DNA of 64,000 bases, from the NCBI GenBank assembly GCA_013398175.1, contig VZRZ01000509.1, positions 1,313,556 through 1,377,555 of the forward strand, read 5' to 3'. The position numbers and the translations under genes were made by a program. Source of the stretch: Climacteris rufus (Eukaryota > Chordata > Aves > Passeriformes > Climacteridae). This document shows positions 12,901 through 27,314 of this stretch, piece by piece. The notes under the pieces are model-generated. The model ran no database searches. It saw only the letters and a list, made by a program, of their open reading frames with translations, and was not told the origin of the DNA. Numbering within the stretch: position 1 is the first letter of the stretch; each line of letters starts with the position of its first letter.

Positions 12901-15900
12901 CCTGAATGTTAAACCTCCCTCACTTAATGTGGTGTCACTTTTTCCTGTTTCCAGGATGACTGCTGGAGTTTTTCACAAGCTGGACCAAGGGGACGTGACG
13001 CATTCACCCTTCTGGGAATTGAATTCTATCCACTGAAACAGTCACTGTTCTTTGCCCCATATATATGGCATCCTCCAGCCAGGGGTCTCTCCTGTAACTA
13101 TATAACTGCCTCACAAATCAAGGCATGAAGGTCTTCTTCATACAAGAGACTCTATTTGTTGCCAAGGAGGATCCCACACAAAGGCAGAGAATGTGATTTG
13201 CTTGTTTGGGGTTTGTCTTTTCTTTTTAAGCAGGTTGCATTGCCAGAAACATCAACAAAAAGAGCTGGATATTAATTTCTCCTCGGTATCATTTTCACCC
13301 TTAAAAAATAATCACCTGATGCATGATTTCAACAAGAAAAGAATTTGGTTACGCCGTACCACCAGGGAAATGATGGGATACTGCAATGTTTAACTAAACA
13401 CCAGATAATTAAGGGGGAAAACTATTTTAGCAAGTGGCACCTCTCTCTTTCAAGCAGCTACGCATTTATTGGTATGACTGCTTTTTCTGAACTTAATTAA
13501 ATCAACAAGATCCCATATAAGCTTGCACAGCTGTATTGCCTTCCCGCAGTTTCAAATATTTTCATAATCTTGGGTGTAGCGTGGGATACCAGGTGCTTCA
13601 GCAACTAACTCTGAAAACAGATGATTTTTTTTTAAACCGTGTTATACTCCCAAAGTGGAAATAAACATCTCTGCATTCCCATGACTAAAGAATCCTCTTT
13701 TATTCTTTAGCAAGCAACAATCAGAATACAGACTATTAACAAAATAAAACAAAACAAAATGCACTGCAGGGTAGGGTAGGGAATTTTTAATGTTTTCTGA
13801 AAATAAGTAAGCTAACATTTCTTCCTTTCTTTTCCCTATGTAAATAAAAAGAATGCCGAAATTAAAAATTTTATCATACATCAACTTCTCCCTTGCTATT
13901 AAGTGACACAGTCATTTTAAAGCACCTAAATATGGTTTCATTTTAAACTAGATCACTCTTGGAAGTACTCAGTATTTTGGGAAGGGGGAGGAGGAGAAAC
14001 AAATGAAAGATTGGGGAAATGTTAAATTATTTTCAAGCTGTTTAAACCTAAATGTTAATCACATATACCCAGATGGGTTGTAAAACCAAACAATACAGTG
14101 GCAAAGCACCTCTAGAACATTTTTTATTTCTTGTTATCAGCAATCTAGCATTAAATATAAATTGAGTAGCCAAAAATGAATGAAAAGAACTGCTAGGTAC
14201 CTCTGCACAGAGTGTAGTAAAATTGGATTACTGTAATGATTGAAGAGCAGATGAAACCTTTGCTGAATACAACAAATCTCTGTTGTGAGTTAGCTGCCTG
14301 TTTCTACAGGTTTGATTCCCCTCTCAGTCAGGTCTGTGACCACACTGCCAGGGACTCCCACAGTGCACCAAGCAGACCTTGTGCCTAAGAATGTTGCTCC
14401 TGAGCAATTTTTAGCAACCCAGATATGCCTAAAGTTCAGCTACCAGAGGCTGTTACTGCACTATCATACTGGGACAGCAACAGAGTAATTCATAATTTCT
14501 TTTCATATTATCCTTCCCACCCATCTTTGATATTTTCTGTCTCAATGCCAACCAAGATCTCTCATTACAGGCACACTCACACTGCCCAAGCAACCATTTC
14601 ACTCAGAAGCAGGTTGCAGGTGACAGAGGAGGCATTTCCTGCCCATGGGGAAGGAGGAGAATGGACTGTTCCTGCAGGCTGGATTTGCTGGTCAGAAGCC
14701 TGCACTGGCTCCATTGCTTTACTCTCACACACTTGAAGCAGAAAGTCAGACCACTGGTACAAGTTAAGGCTGTGCAGCCCCAGGCCAGCCCCTAAAAGGG
14801 TTTATAGTCACATTTGGATAAGCCACCAGTCACTGATGATTCCAAAGTTCCACTGTTGCCATCAGCCCTCAGCTCCACCTCCAAACACCCACAGAAAAAT
14901 TAGTACTAACACACTGCCAAAACCAAATCCTCACAGACTGCTGCCATCAAAGCCAAGCCATGGAAACTGCTGAGGGAGGTGACATTCTACATATTTTGGT
15001 GCCAAAATTCAAGTGTGTACCGACCAGGACTGGGAACATAGTGTCCATTTTCTGCTGCCTATCAGAACTAGGCATTTCAGAAGGGCAACCCCAAGCACCT
15101 ATGTGCCCCTGCCTGGAGAAGGTGCCTACACAAGGATTGTACATGTAGTTTGCACTCTACTGTCTCTGAGTAGGTGAACAATGACATGAGGGGAAGCAGA
15201 GGCTACAGACCACAAAGCAACCACACAGCAGACTGCCTTTCCCACTGGGCCCCCAAAGTTATACACTGCCAGGGATTTCTCCTTTTGGCTTCATGCATCC
15301 TCCCTTCACTTCTGTATAATCATTCAGAGCATTTGGATGTAAAGCACAGCTCTGGAACGCCATGCATGGCTAATGCCATATCATGGATATAGGGCGCTAA
15401 CTCTTATGCTGCACTTTGCTTCTGCCTCCCTCAGGAAAAGCAGAAGATTTCACCTCCTGCAATAAAGAGGCTATGGGGTAATGGCTATTTCTATTAACAG
15501 CTAAAAAAACAAACTCATGAGACTTTGCTTTGGCTCATATCAGGTTTTCCTCAATGTGTTCCCTTGTTGCAGAGAAGGTCAGCTTCTGTCACTAAGAAAT
15601 TTGCTGTACCGCATTTTCAGCTCCAGGTTGTGGCCTAAGAGTAACCACTGTAATTTCTTTGGCTCTGATATCTCCTATTCTTCAGTTATGCCATTCTAGA
15701 CATATGACTGTCACATCTTTCTATGCCTGTGCTGGGAAGTATGTTCAAATAAAGTTTTATATCCATTTATTTATATAAAATTTCATTTTATCGCAGTTTA
15801 TATTTACCTAATTTTCCTTCACTCATTCACTTTTTATCTTTATATAGCCTCAGTTTTTAATTCAAAAGTCATTTTTTTCAGTGTCGTCACACGAGACCAT

Positions 15901-18900
15901 GACGGAGTATTGTCCCAGTTAGTTGCCACAGGATATGTATTATAGGAACAGGACTATGGGATTTTCATCTGCCTATGCATTTAGATTCCACCTTCACTAG
16001 TATTAACTTCCACTACTACTCTTTTGCCACGTCCTGGGGACATCTGTAGAACAGTAATACCTTGCTTTACCCACAGGGAAGCAAGATTTGGAGAGGAAAA
16101 CAGCAATCTTTCAAACATCACCAGGAAGCTTATGTCAGCTCTAAGCCAGTGGTGAAACAGCTGACAGAACAAGGAGAGTTTGCTTTAGAAGTCTACTTAG
16201 ATCTCTTCTGGCTCTGTTCACTTCTAGTTCTTTGCTAAGACAGCTGGAGAGCTGACATCAGTATTTGATCCCTTCCTCAATATTTACAAATATATAAATA
16301 AAAAGTCAGAGGATACTGCTTTCCAAGATGTTTCTAAATCCATTCCTTTTGTATTTAACAGCCTGCGACATCTTGCAAACACATTTCCCTGTACAAAGCA
16401 CAATTTAGTTGCATATAGGAATGGCTAGCTATGAACAAGTTGGTGTGACTGAAATGCATCTTGTTTTCATTATTAAGATAAGCCTGACAAACACTGCAGT
16501 TAACCCTAGCACATATGATCTCTACAGATCACAGTAGTTACCAGTGGTCTTTTTCATTTACAGAAATAATATTTGCACTGGCCTATCCATAAGGCAATGG
16601 GTAGGTTGGGGAATGAAATCCTCAGAGAAAACAACTCAGCTGCTCTCAAAACTGAATCTCTTGTGTATTTTAGAACACAAAAAGGGAAAATAGAATACCC
16701 ATTTGTAATGAGCAGCTGTCTCACTTTAAGTGAAAGGTGTTATCTCAGAGATGGGACATGAAGATGCAAAAGCTACATTAAAACAACCCTTTAAGACAGC
16801 AAAGTTAAACGTGGGTCACCTGACTTTGGCACATTTCTGCACATCTATTAGGACACTGCTTCTAATTACAGAAACAGATAACAAGCTTGTCTGTGCTTGT
16901 CCAGTACACTGGAGGATGGTGTGCACTTAATGAGCATCCCACTGATAATTTGTTTTCTCCTCATTATTCACTATCTGGGCCTCCGATTCATGTACAGCAT
17001 GCTGTTCAGTTGTTCATTTTCCCAACGGGTTTTCCCACAGGCTTGGCACAGCATCTGAGTGATTCATAAGCAGTGTCCTTACATGTTGTGAGAATGTGGT
17101 TGTATTTTACAAAGAGGAATTTGAAACAGAGAGATATTCACAGAAAAGATTTTGCAACACTTGTGATTGGAAGGTAGTTGCATAAGTAAATTCCTAATGA
17201 AGAAATCCTCTAAGAATCATGAGGTACCAAATGTCACTGACTGGTGGCAGCAGTCCTCTGGAACAGGGCGCTGAGGAGGCAAAAAATTGAGATGTGTTCA
17301 AAATTTGACCAGAATAACACAAGGAAGAAAAATCTATTGAGGACCATGTGATATGAAGATGAAAACACTGGCTCAGAGTACTGTTCAACACTAGTTTTTG
17401 GAGACAGGAAAAGTACCACAGAGAAGTATTACTATGTGACACTGTTGTTCCAATACGCTTTCCAGCGAGCCTGCTCTTGGCCACTGCCAGAGACAGGATA
17501 CAGGGGAAGATGGATTATTGGTCCTGGTTTGGCACAGCCATCCCTATCTCTGCTCTTAAATAAAACCTGGCTAAACAACAGTTCTGTTTTTGGCCTAAGA
17601 CTCTGCATGTCTCCATAGAGCAGTATCAACTATTAGGAGGTTTTTAGCATACCCAGTAGCAATATGTTTGGCAGAAGGTAGATGGTGTATTTTACGATGT
17701 CACTGGAATTCAAAGAGGCAACCAAATATTTCTGGTTGTTAAGGTCTTGGCCTAAGTGACGTAGGTAATTAACAGACTTCGGCTTTCAGAGCTCAGTTTC
17801 CTCAGTGATACTTCTGCTCTTGAAAATGTCAGCCTCTGGTTTCCTACAAAGTCCCATAAAAATGCAGTGGCTTTTGATCACATAACTGCATATTGAAACA
17901 AGAAAAAGATGTACATGAAAATGTTGCACTTTTCATTCAACCAGACAAATCTATTCAGTACTCCCAATAACATAAAATTAACGGATTTAACATATGTAGC
18001 TTCTTTTAGGTAGGTCATCCTTATCTCAGATTTTTCCTGTCAGAAGTCACTGGATTTTTGTTTACTATTATATTTATTTCTTCCCTGGCACACAGCAAAG
18101 ACTTCACATCTAGCCATCATCATGAATACACAAGGAACTGAGAATCCATCACCACATACTGGCAGAGTGATCTGTTGCCATTTTCCCTGAATGTCAGTAT
18201 GTCACCTTGTGTTTAGGAAGAGATAGTTGATGCTAAATGCCTGGGTCCACTCTAAAGCATATTTACTTAGGAAAAGTATCTTTGCATTTCTTTGTCATAC
18301 ATCCTTAGATCCTTTGGAAAACAAGAACATCAGCAAAATGTCATAGGTCTCCACTCCCAGTAGATCTATAAGTACAATGCAATAAGTACATTGCGATAAA
18401 ATTCTGACCTGAAGGAATTTTCTAATGAGTCAATGCTGTTTCTTCCATTGCTGAGAAATATCATTGTCAAAAACAAGTTGGTGGAAGGATTTGCTGGCTT
18501 TGAAACAAAGTTAGTCAGAAAAGATTTATAAGACTCAGAATAGGATTTTAGATCTCAGAAGTCTCCATCCCAGAATAACACTCTCCTGGGTGTGAGAAAA
18601 GGGTAGTTAAGAGTAAGAACAGGAAGGGTCCCATAGCCTGGGGAAGACCTTGGGTGTATTTACTGCCTATGAACCCTTCTCTCCATGCAGCAGCCCCATA
18701 TTGTAGAAATCATTATATAAGCATGAGGCTGAGGAGGCAAACAGGCTTTACAGCTTGCTGGTCCCAACTTGGAGAACCCATAAGAAGTCCCAGTTCCTTA
18801 TCACAAAAGGAAAGCTAAAACAAGGGCCTAAACCTGGCATTTAGGTGGTCCAGATGAGAGCACTGACCAGAAACTTGTTGCTTGTTTGGGTTGATCTGCG

Positions 18901-19280
18901 TAAGGCAGAAATGTTTTGTGGAAAGATGTTTTGAATATGTTGGTTTCTTTTAACTTTTGTAAACCTCTGAACTGTATTTGTTTCATTTTTCTTCTGAATG
19001 GGAAAGATTCAGAAACCACAGTACGTCCTGCAACATGAGAGAAGCATCTCCCTTCTGCCAAATTTCCCTTTCCCTCCTGGGGTCTGCCAGGACATGGCAG
19101 CTCCATGCAGGTTTATGCCTAAAGAAACACCTTGCCTGGAGTTCTGATGCATGGGTATACACACTTCTTTCAGGTCAGGTTTTGAAATAAATCACAATCC
19201 AGCCCAGTATCTTTCACACAGTTTCCACTGAAAGGACAGAAGAATACATACTATTCTTCAACAGTAGAAGTCTCACCTTC
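9916..19280. other. Intergenic DNA, no gene recognised
   Basis: No gene is recognised in this stretch. Open frames are short and overlap across strands. The only candidate repeat is a faint MIR-like patch near 12505-12555, which is listed separately. Patches of higher GC occur near 14300-15150 and 18600-19150, without recognisable content. Confidence 0.6.
12505..12555 (-). repeat. Possible MIR-like SINE remnant
   Basis: The plus strand here has GAGAAACTAAGG followed by a GTGAACTGATGACC-like stretch. This resembles the reverse complement of the MIR core, where GAGGAAACTGAGG is followed by an AAGTGACTTGCC-type block. The match is short and diverged, so this is a tentative call made by eye. Confidence 0.25.
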
Positions 19281-19364
19281 TCATGTTACAGGCAGCCACT
19301 GTTTCATTAAGGGGTTCTGGGATAAAGGCAAGAAACCAGATCTCCTCTGCTCTGGGACACTAAC

Positions 19365-19443
19365 CCCCAAGGACTCATCTGTATCAGAAAAACACACAGG
19401 GCATGGACCCAGCCTCTGCAGCATGATCATTCATTTTCTTAAA
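19365..19443 (+). repeat. Old direct repeat, copy 1
   Basis: About 78 bases here align with 20052-20132 at roughly 80 percent identity by eye, without gaps in the best part. The shared core includes CCCCAAGGAC, ATGGACCCAGCCTCTG and GATCATTCATT. Weaker similarity, with a gap, seems to extend about 50-70 bases to the left. The family is not known to me. Confidence 0.75.
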
Positions 19444-19620
19444 TTATTATCACAGCTCATGGCTAAATTTTGTCTCCCTTTGCCATGGTTTGGAGGATAG
19501 CACAAGTAAAGGACTTATTTCACCTGGAATTTATGCAATCTTGTTATTAAAGGAAAAAGATAAGTCTACAAATACAAATTTTGTATTGTGCTACTTTGCT
19601 TCAGGGACAGGACTAAGTCC

Positions 19621-19678
19621 AGGACTCTTTTTTTTCTTTTTTCTTTTTCTTTTCCTTTTTCTTTTTTTTTTTTTTTCC
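19621..19678 (+). repeat. Pyrimidine-rich (T/C) tract
   Basis: A run made almost wholly of T with scattered C. It is low-complexity sequence lying between the two copies of the direct repeat. The phenylalanine- and leucine-rich open frames that cross it are by-products of the composition. Confidence 0.9.
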
Positions 19679-20051
19679 TAGAGATAGACCACGGCCCATG
19701 TGATTTGGGGTGGGGACAACAGTTGACTTACAATGCAGTAAAATCTCTACACCATGTCATAGTTAAGGCATCCTCCTGCAAATGAGACTTTCAGATATGA
19801 ATCCCATCAGGCCCAGGAAAGATTTAAGCTTGGATCTGCTGTAAAGATAAATTCTCTTACCAGGGAGCCTGGGCACATAGAGAGAGTAGTTTCATTTCAA
19901 ATGTCCTGCAGGCACAAAATTTGCATTGGATTTTGCCATGTTGAGCCTGAATGCAAAGGGATTTGGCAAGTGCTCCTTCCCAGAGCAGGCAGCATGGCAT
20001 TAGTGCACACAGAGCTGGCATAAAGACAGGTCTAAGTGTAGGCACATGAAT

Positions 20052-20132
20052 CCCCAAGGACCCATCTATACCAGTCAAGCAAACGGGGTATGGACCCAGC
20101 CTCTGGAGCTGGATCATTCATTCTCATTATTA
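20052..20132 (+). repeat. Old direct repeat, copy 2
   Basis: Partner of 19365-19443 in the same orientation, 687 bases to the right. The same core blocks are kept, including an identical ATGGACCCAGCCTCTG. The two copies could be members of one interspersed family, or the ends of one decayed element with about 600 bases between them. Confidence 0.75.
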
Positions 20133-20139
20133 ATACAAA

Positions 20140-21890
20140 TATATTAATATAATGGTTTCTGGTCCAATATAAATATGTAATGCCTCACTGCCTAGGACAG
20201 TGAATATTTATTGCTGTTGGAGCCCAAAGCTGTGCGCTATGACCAGACATTGTCAGGCAACCATTTAATTTTCTTCCCATGTTACAAACCAGAATGGATT
20301 GCTAAAATGGAGTATGTCACAGCTCTGCTTATGAGTCCTATAGTCATTCTTCCTCATCTTATCCTGATACTCAAACATAGTCTGAATATCCCAATATTTC
20401 TGAAATATAACATTCATAAACTCTGAAGAGCCAAACTGTGGGCATAATTCCCCCACCTATTATGCTTTCATAGACATGTTGGAGAAAAGTTTTCTTTGTG
20501 TTGGTACAATAATCCACTTTGCAATTACCAAGAGCACAGCAGGCTTACCTAATTGAAGAGATAACGTCAGTGGAATAGCTTCCTGCTGTAAAATATTCTA
20601 AACAGAACTGTGTAGAGAAAATAGTCATTTTGACATTGTTTTAGTGACAATGTTTTATGTGAGTAACTGTCATCGTTGCACTAAAGCATCACTATAAAGA
20701 AACAAAGAGCAGAGAACACTTATTTCTTTTACAAATTAACAGTTTACTGAAATGATGAATCTCTAAAAAAATACAATCAAATTGTGTCTCATGGTGTCCC
20801 TATCTCTCATGTATTTCATCTGGAGCAATAAAAATTCAGCAATATAAGGCTTTGATCCTGCAGAGCTTAAATATATGTCCTTATCTTACTTCTTTATTTT
20901 CAATAGTGCTATTGAAATCCATAGTCATTAAGCTGAGTCTGGGCAAAAGCTTTTGCAGGGTAGAGAATAAAGTACAGTTTAAGGTAGCTAGCAGTACTAG
21001 TCTGACTCTGAAAGAGCAAATGTCATCATTTTTTATTAAGCTTCAGCAAATTGCCTCCCTGATATTTTTTGAAGTTATTTTGACAATCTTCTCTTTAATT
21101 TCTGAGTTTTGTGAAGCCTGTGGAAATACAAAGTAATGCCATCACTTTCTGATATTTTGTCTTCCCATGAAGGGTTCATGTAATCCCATTTTTACATGTT
21201 ACTTATTGAATTTCAAAAATAAATCAAGTTAATTCTGCACCACAGAAGTGTGGATGTAAGCATCTTAGGCAGCTTAGTGTTGACAATTCTGTAAAAACAC
21301 ATTTATTTTATTATTCACTAATTTTCCTTTTGCCATCTGTTTTCCCATCTATAAATTTATCTTTCTTTGTCAAACAACCTCAATTGCAGGTTGTCTGGGG
21401 TGAGCAGCTACAGATATTTGCCTCACAGAGAAAACACCGCTTAAAGATACACAAGCTTACATTTAAAAGCTGATGTCTATGTATTTGTCCCTCTTCTTAG
21501 TCTTGTATCCCACCAGTGGCAGAGACTTCTGCTTGTTACAAAATATATGCATGCAATGCAGCAGAGAACAAGAATTTACCTCTGAGTGGGTGATGTTCTG
21601 GAAGAAGAGGGTGTTGCTGTTCAGAAGAGAGGAGGACTAGCTGTCACCCAGATACCTCTCTTCAAGGGGAACAGTGGAAAGAAATGTTTACTTAAATGTC
21701 TGTAATTTTTTCTTGCTGTTCTGCAAGCCACTACCCTACTGGGACTATACGTACAGTCATATTACCATTTAATTTTCTTAAAAATAAAGGTCAGGTCCTG
21801 AATCTGATCATTGCAAGGACTCCACCCATAGCTTTTTTTTTCATTGTGTATGTGTGTGTGTGCATTCAAGTGTGTACTTTCATGACAATA
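20140..21890. other. Intergenic DNA, no gene recognised
   Basis: AT-rich sequence with only short open frames and no recognised repeat. A short GT-repeat stretch lies at about 21848-21862, just before the CR1 fragment that follows. Confidence 0.6.
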
Positions 21891-21892
21891 CC

Positions 21893-22590
21893 ATGGAATC
21901 ACATAATCACAGAATAATTGGGTCTTGAGGGGATCTCCGGAATCCACCTGGTCCAAACTCTGCTCAGCACTGGGTTACCTCTAAAGCTGGATCAGATAGC
22001 TAAGGGCAGTGCGCAGTTGTGTTTGCGGTATCACCAAGGATGGAAATTCCACAATCTGTTCTGACAACACCTCCCAAAGCTTGAACACCCTCATGTTGAA
22101 AAAACGCTTTCCTTATGTATGATGGAGTTTCCCTTGCTGTAGCCGATGTCCACTGCCTCTCACTACCAGCACTCTGCACCTTTTTAAAGTATGTCAGCCT
22201 CTGCCATCTCCATAACCTCATTCTGGCATCTGAAGACAGCAGCTTGATTTCCCTGGCAGAACAAAATCTACTCCCTCAATCTCTTTTCTCATGCCACATA
22301 TTTCTTCTAAACATCTTCCTTGCCTAGACTCACTTCAGCTTGACACTATCTTTCTTGTACTGGGAGTCTGAAACTGGACACAGTAGCCCACATGCAGTCC
22401 CATGTGGAGAAGGGGTAGTAGTTATTCCACTCAGTCTGGAGTCTGTGGTAATGTAGTCCAAAATTCAGACAGCCTTTGTTGCTGCAGAGGCTGACTCGTG
22501 CTCAACTTCTTGTACACCAGAAACTCAAGATCTTTCACTTAAAAGCTGCTTTCCAGAAAATAAGCTCCAAACCCATCTCCTCACAGCGCC
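21893..22590 (-). mobile_element. CR1 LINE fragment, 3' part, inverted
   Basis: Read on the plus strand, this starts with GGAATCACATAATCACAGAA, the inverse of the short repeated units that end CR1 elements. It continues with diverged forms of the CR1 3' region. Recognisable blocks include one like TTCTTGTACTGGGAGTCTGA, followed by a CTGGACACAGTA-like block. CR1 is the main LINE of birds and other sauropsids, and usually survives as 5'-truncated copies. This copy is about 700 bases long, heavily mutated and has no usable reading frame. The right boundary is approximate. Confidence 0.85.
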
Positions 22591-22599
22591 CTGAGGATC

Positions 22600-25500
22600 T
22601 CAGTATTGCTTGACATTGATGGAGATTTGAGTGACAGACCTGAGGAGCAAGGTCAAGCCCTTCTCCCTGTACCATAAACAACATCACAGGAGAAGCCAGA
22701 AAAAATGTCTTATTCTGTGGATCACACTAGTGTACAGGGAAAGTTGGAAGCCCATGGGAAGACTTGGTAAAAAGATTTCCTAGCTGAGGAAAGAGCTTAT
22801 AGGTCATTAGATCCATGCCAGAGACACCTGCTTCCCAGAATCCAGATGTATTGGCAGTGGGATCTGACCAAATCCATATGAAGAAGCTGATGCTTTTCAG
22901 CACTGATGTCTCCAGCACTTTTTAGAAGCTGAGGATGGCAATGGACTATTTTGTAGCAGATGTGTGCACATGTAACTGTGCCTTTATGTGTGCAGACCTA
23001 TTTGTAATGCAACACAGGTTTAAGAGAACAGTATCAAACAAAACAAGAACAGGCTGAGTTATTATCAATATGGTACTAGCAAGACGAGCATATCTATTTG
23101 CAATACACTGGAAAACAGAAAAAAGTCATCACCTTGCAGAGGATTTATGACTTACCCTGCTACTTCCTTTTGGGGCTCAGCCCAAGTTGTCATCTGCCTG
23201 TCTGTGCAAGCTTGAGAACAGTCAGGAAAATCCAATGTATGGGCTGGTGGACTTGCTGCTAATATTTGTTCTAGTCATGCCAAAGACACAAGAGGCAAAT
23301 AAGACTGAGAAATATTTTACTGAGTTATCAGTTCTGTCAGGGAAGGACAAGGAAATCCTTGTCCTGCTATCCTGCTATCCCCAAGGAAAGAGCCATACAG
23401 GTTTCCCAGCCTAAGGCATTATTCGTTTCAAACTACTTACACTTGCAATAATCAAAGAAATGTTATTGCACTAAAAAGGACAAAAGACACAACTGAAATA
23501 ACTCATCTGAAGCTACGCAAGACCAGAAAGAACAAAGTCAGAACCAGTACAACCTCATGCACTTACAGCACAACCATCTTTCCACTTAAATCCTTTTGCT
23601 TCACTTCCACCAATTTTCCTCTCCTCTTCTGTTTCTCATGTGAAATGGTTGTGTATGCTGATAGAAAGGTCAAGGACACTATGCTTTTTCTTTTATTTTT
23701 TTTCTCATTAACATTTTTTTTATCTTTTTCTCCAGAAATAAAAGAAACTAAAAGTCTTGTCTCATATCTGCTTCTAAATGTGGAGAATGTGAACTCAAAC
23801 TGAAGCTTGTCATGTTCACAGCTTAATGCAGATCCTATTTCCATTTCTCTTTTCCTGTCTAAAACCAATCTCTTTTTATAGATTTTAAGTTTTGTGCAAC
23901 TTGAATTGTCAGCACTAGCCAATTACTGCAAATTTTAGAGCTGAAAGGCACGAGATGCTTCACAACATTCATTTCACTGCAGCTTTGATATTGTCTGATC
24001 CATTGAGCACTTGCTTTTCACAACAGAATGTTAATATATTAAGTCCCTCAAAGTCCCTTTCTAGACTTTGTAACAAAATAAATAAAGAAGGGGCGACATA
24101 AGAAGAACAAAGTCAGCTATTGTATTTCTTAGGGCTTTTCTTTCTAAGTCCTGAACTCCCCTTGCAGATGGAACCAGGTTGCAACCAGGAATGTTGACCA
24201 ATAATGACAATAACACCACCAGTTCAGAATGAACTGCTTCAGAACACTGCATACACAGAGTAAGAGTTATTCCTCAGTAGTGTCATTGCACCTTCCAGAA
24301 GCTTAGTTTGCAATTTTCAGAAAGTTTCTAAAGTAATAAATAAATTGCTAAAAAATAATGTCCTAATTTTAGTTTCAAGTACTAAATAGATCCTCTGAGA
24401 CATTCAAGAACTGAATGTATTTGGTTCCACAGCTGTGCATACGCACCCCTTTGTGCCACAGATCAGGGTGTCCAACAACTGGCTGTCCCACACTGGGACT
24501 GAGCCCTTGGTGCTGTGGCTGAAGTCCTCTCAGGCTGTTTGCTGTGGTGGCAGGGTCAGCTTCCCTGTGCACATCAAGCAGTAATTCAGGGAAGGTATCC
24601 TGGTGATCATTCACAGAGGTATGTTTGTCACAGGAACAGAGCAGGGTGTTTCAGAGGCAGCAGCTCTGCAGCTGCTGCACAGTGGTGTGACCCAAGCAGC
24701 AGCAGCCTTGGTCAGTCAGTCACTGTGGATGTTGCACCAGCAAATGACCTTCATAGCACAAACATCTCACACGAGCATACGCACCTTGGGGACCTCACAG
24801 CAGCTCCCTGCAAGCACCCCTGTGAGCCCAGTGCAATTCTTTAAAACTATTGCATATATCCTGGTAGTCAAGACATGAGAGAAATCACAAAGTAGAAACT
24901 TTCAGTTTATTGGAAAGTATCTGCCCTTTGACTAGGAGCATATCACATCCACAAAAGGAGTGTATCCTTTGCCTGTTTGAGTCTGACCTCTGCCCAACCC
25001 CTTCATGGTTCTTCCCCTCGCGCTGCAGAGGCAGGCAGCCCTTCCTCTGGGAGCAGAAAGGCATCTCAGTGCTGAAGTGCCCTTGTTGTGTGAAGCTAAT
25101 GCAGTCTTTGTGCAAGTAATCCCTGGGATATGAATGTCTACTAACCGAGTAAGAAGCTCCCTACCAGCACAGGAAAGAGAAGAGCCTACTCAAAGCCTGC
25201 TCACCTAAGAGGAGAGACATATACTCAGTGTGCGAACACCTTTGTCACTGCCTTTGGGGGGAAAAGGGAAAGTGCAGATACTTACAGTTCATCCCCATGC
25301 ATTTCCCCAGTTAAGATATTGTTACAAAGGCAATAGTGTGTTGGTTAAGACAGTGATTCACCCTCCAAATATTTCATGGCCAGGAAGGAAGTAGTCTATA
25401 GACAAGGATACTGAAGGGAGAGCACTTTATACAGACTTCATTTGTGCCAACAGTTTTTTCCAAAGGTGATGCTGTGCTGCTTCTTTCCCAAATTAAAGTC

Positions 25501-27300
25501 TTCTCTTGTTTTATACAGCCCATTTCTGTGTTTTAGGCAGATGCAGTGCACAAAGTCAGGGAAACTTGTTAAAGGTAATGAGTAGCCTTGGGGCCATTCT
25601 GGATAAAGAATGAATGTGGCTTTCATTCTAAGAGTAAACAAAAAATATCTATACTAAACTCCTGATGCTCCTAGAATTTTCTATTACCAGAGCTAGTCAA
25701 AGCAATGAGATCTGCATTACACAACAAAATAAATTAGTGAGTAGATGCTATCTTTGTATGTGTATGAGCTTCTTGCCTTGCCTACCTGTTTACCTCAGAA
25801 ATGAAACCAAGTATTTTAGTAAACACTCAGTCAAAAGATGCATACAGTCAGTATATTTGATTCTAAAGATTCCAAAGTTGGCTTCTTACATGAAAAACAG
25901 CCCCCTTTTGTATCTTTTATTAGGAGATATAAACAAAGACATTAGAGAATATACTATAAATTTATGCTGGTTTTTCTTTCCCTCACAATGGAAAGTAAAT
26001 AATTAAGGAAACAGTTGTCAACACTTTCCTCATTTTGCTCTTCTTACGTTAGACCATTTGAAAGGGGGATCTTGCAAAGAACATTAAAAGGCATTTGACA
26101 AGGACAGTCAGAAAGAGACAAAACTACATTCAGTATCTAAAATCCAATTCGGAATAGCATCACTTTAGAGGTTAAAAATATTTACACTACCTACAATGCA
26201 ATCACTTCCAGATTATTTGAACATGCTGGTATCTCTGTGAATCTCTGTCTTTCCCGTGCTCTAGGGACTGTGATGGAATCACTTTTGCCTGAGAGATATA
26301 GGAAAGATGTTTCCAGTCTGTTACTGTTGCTCATTGCTGCTGTAAAGCACTGCAGCTCCATTGACTGAAGTCCATGCCCCATATCCCAGGATCCCATGAA
26401 CCTTTGATGGTGGCCATTGAGGAGGAGGCTTTCACTAAACAGGGGGAAATTCCAGTTTCTTGTCATACCTGCTTTCTCTGAATTCATCAGGAACCAGAGG
26501 GAAGTAGCAGGAAAACTCCTAACAATGAAGCTGTCACTGCACTTGAAAATGCATTCAAATTCCAAGCCATGACATGATCCCTCTTAAAAAACTTTGGAGA
26601 TTGTTTCAAAGGTCATCATACAAGGATAATTTTGGCCTTGAAAGACCTATTGTGCTTCCAGACATGTGAAGTCTCTTTTTAGTTCAAATTAAACCCATAG
26701 CATTTTTACACGTTGACATTTTCCTCTTCTTCTTCCCCCTTCTCCTCATTTCTACTCCTTCATTTTCTGGGAGAATTAAGTTACAACACTGCTGAAAGGA
26801 AATGAATGCATTCAGGTGGTGGGGGCAAAAGATGTAATCCCAGTTCTCCATGATTCTGTACAAGAAAAACTGCTGTCAAACACCAGGCTTTTAAAAACAG
26901 CAGTGTTGTGTATTGGCACAGTCTCTGGAGTGGATTAATACATGGTGAACACCAACAATACACTCTGCTAAGTGCAGCCAGTGTTTAAAACCACCTTTTT
27001 CTTTCCTTTCTGTTGTTTTTCTTTTCAGTAGAATCAATCATGTTTGCTGAGGCTCAGTTGTGCTCTGGCTTTCAGTCTTGACTGCCAAACTGCTCTGAAT
27101 CTTCCTCTTATTTCAGGTTACAGCTTTGACCTTTGAGAATTTTTCCCAGATTAAGTGCTGAGAAACATTACTCATATTCAAATTGACATAGCTGTGTTGA
27201 AAAGGTTGATTTCCCTCTGCCCAAACAATCAATGCTATGTCAGACTAATAGCCTGACCTTGACAATGTTCCATCAGAGAAAGGGATCAGCCACAATATCT
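22600..27300. other. Intergenic DNA, no gene recognised
   Basis: No gene or repeat family is recognised. Lysine-rich minus-strand frames near 23563-23922 reflect a T-rich plus strand. A 124-codon minus-strand frame at 26191-26565 matches no family I know and has no splice or poly-A context that would support it. Confidence 0.6.
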
Positions 27301-27314
27301 GAACCGTCTCTGTC

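Noticed and set aside
26191..26565. 124-codon minus-strand open frame
   Set aside because: No family resemblance and no supporting splice or poly-A signals.
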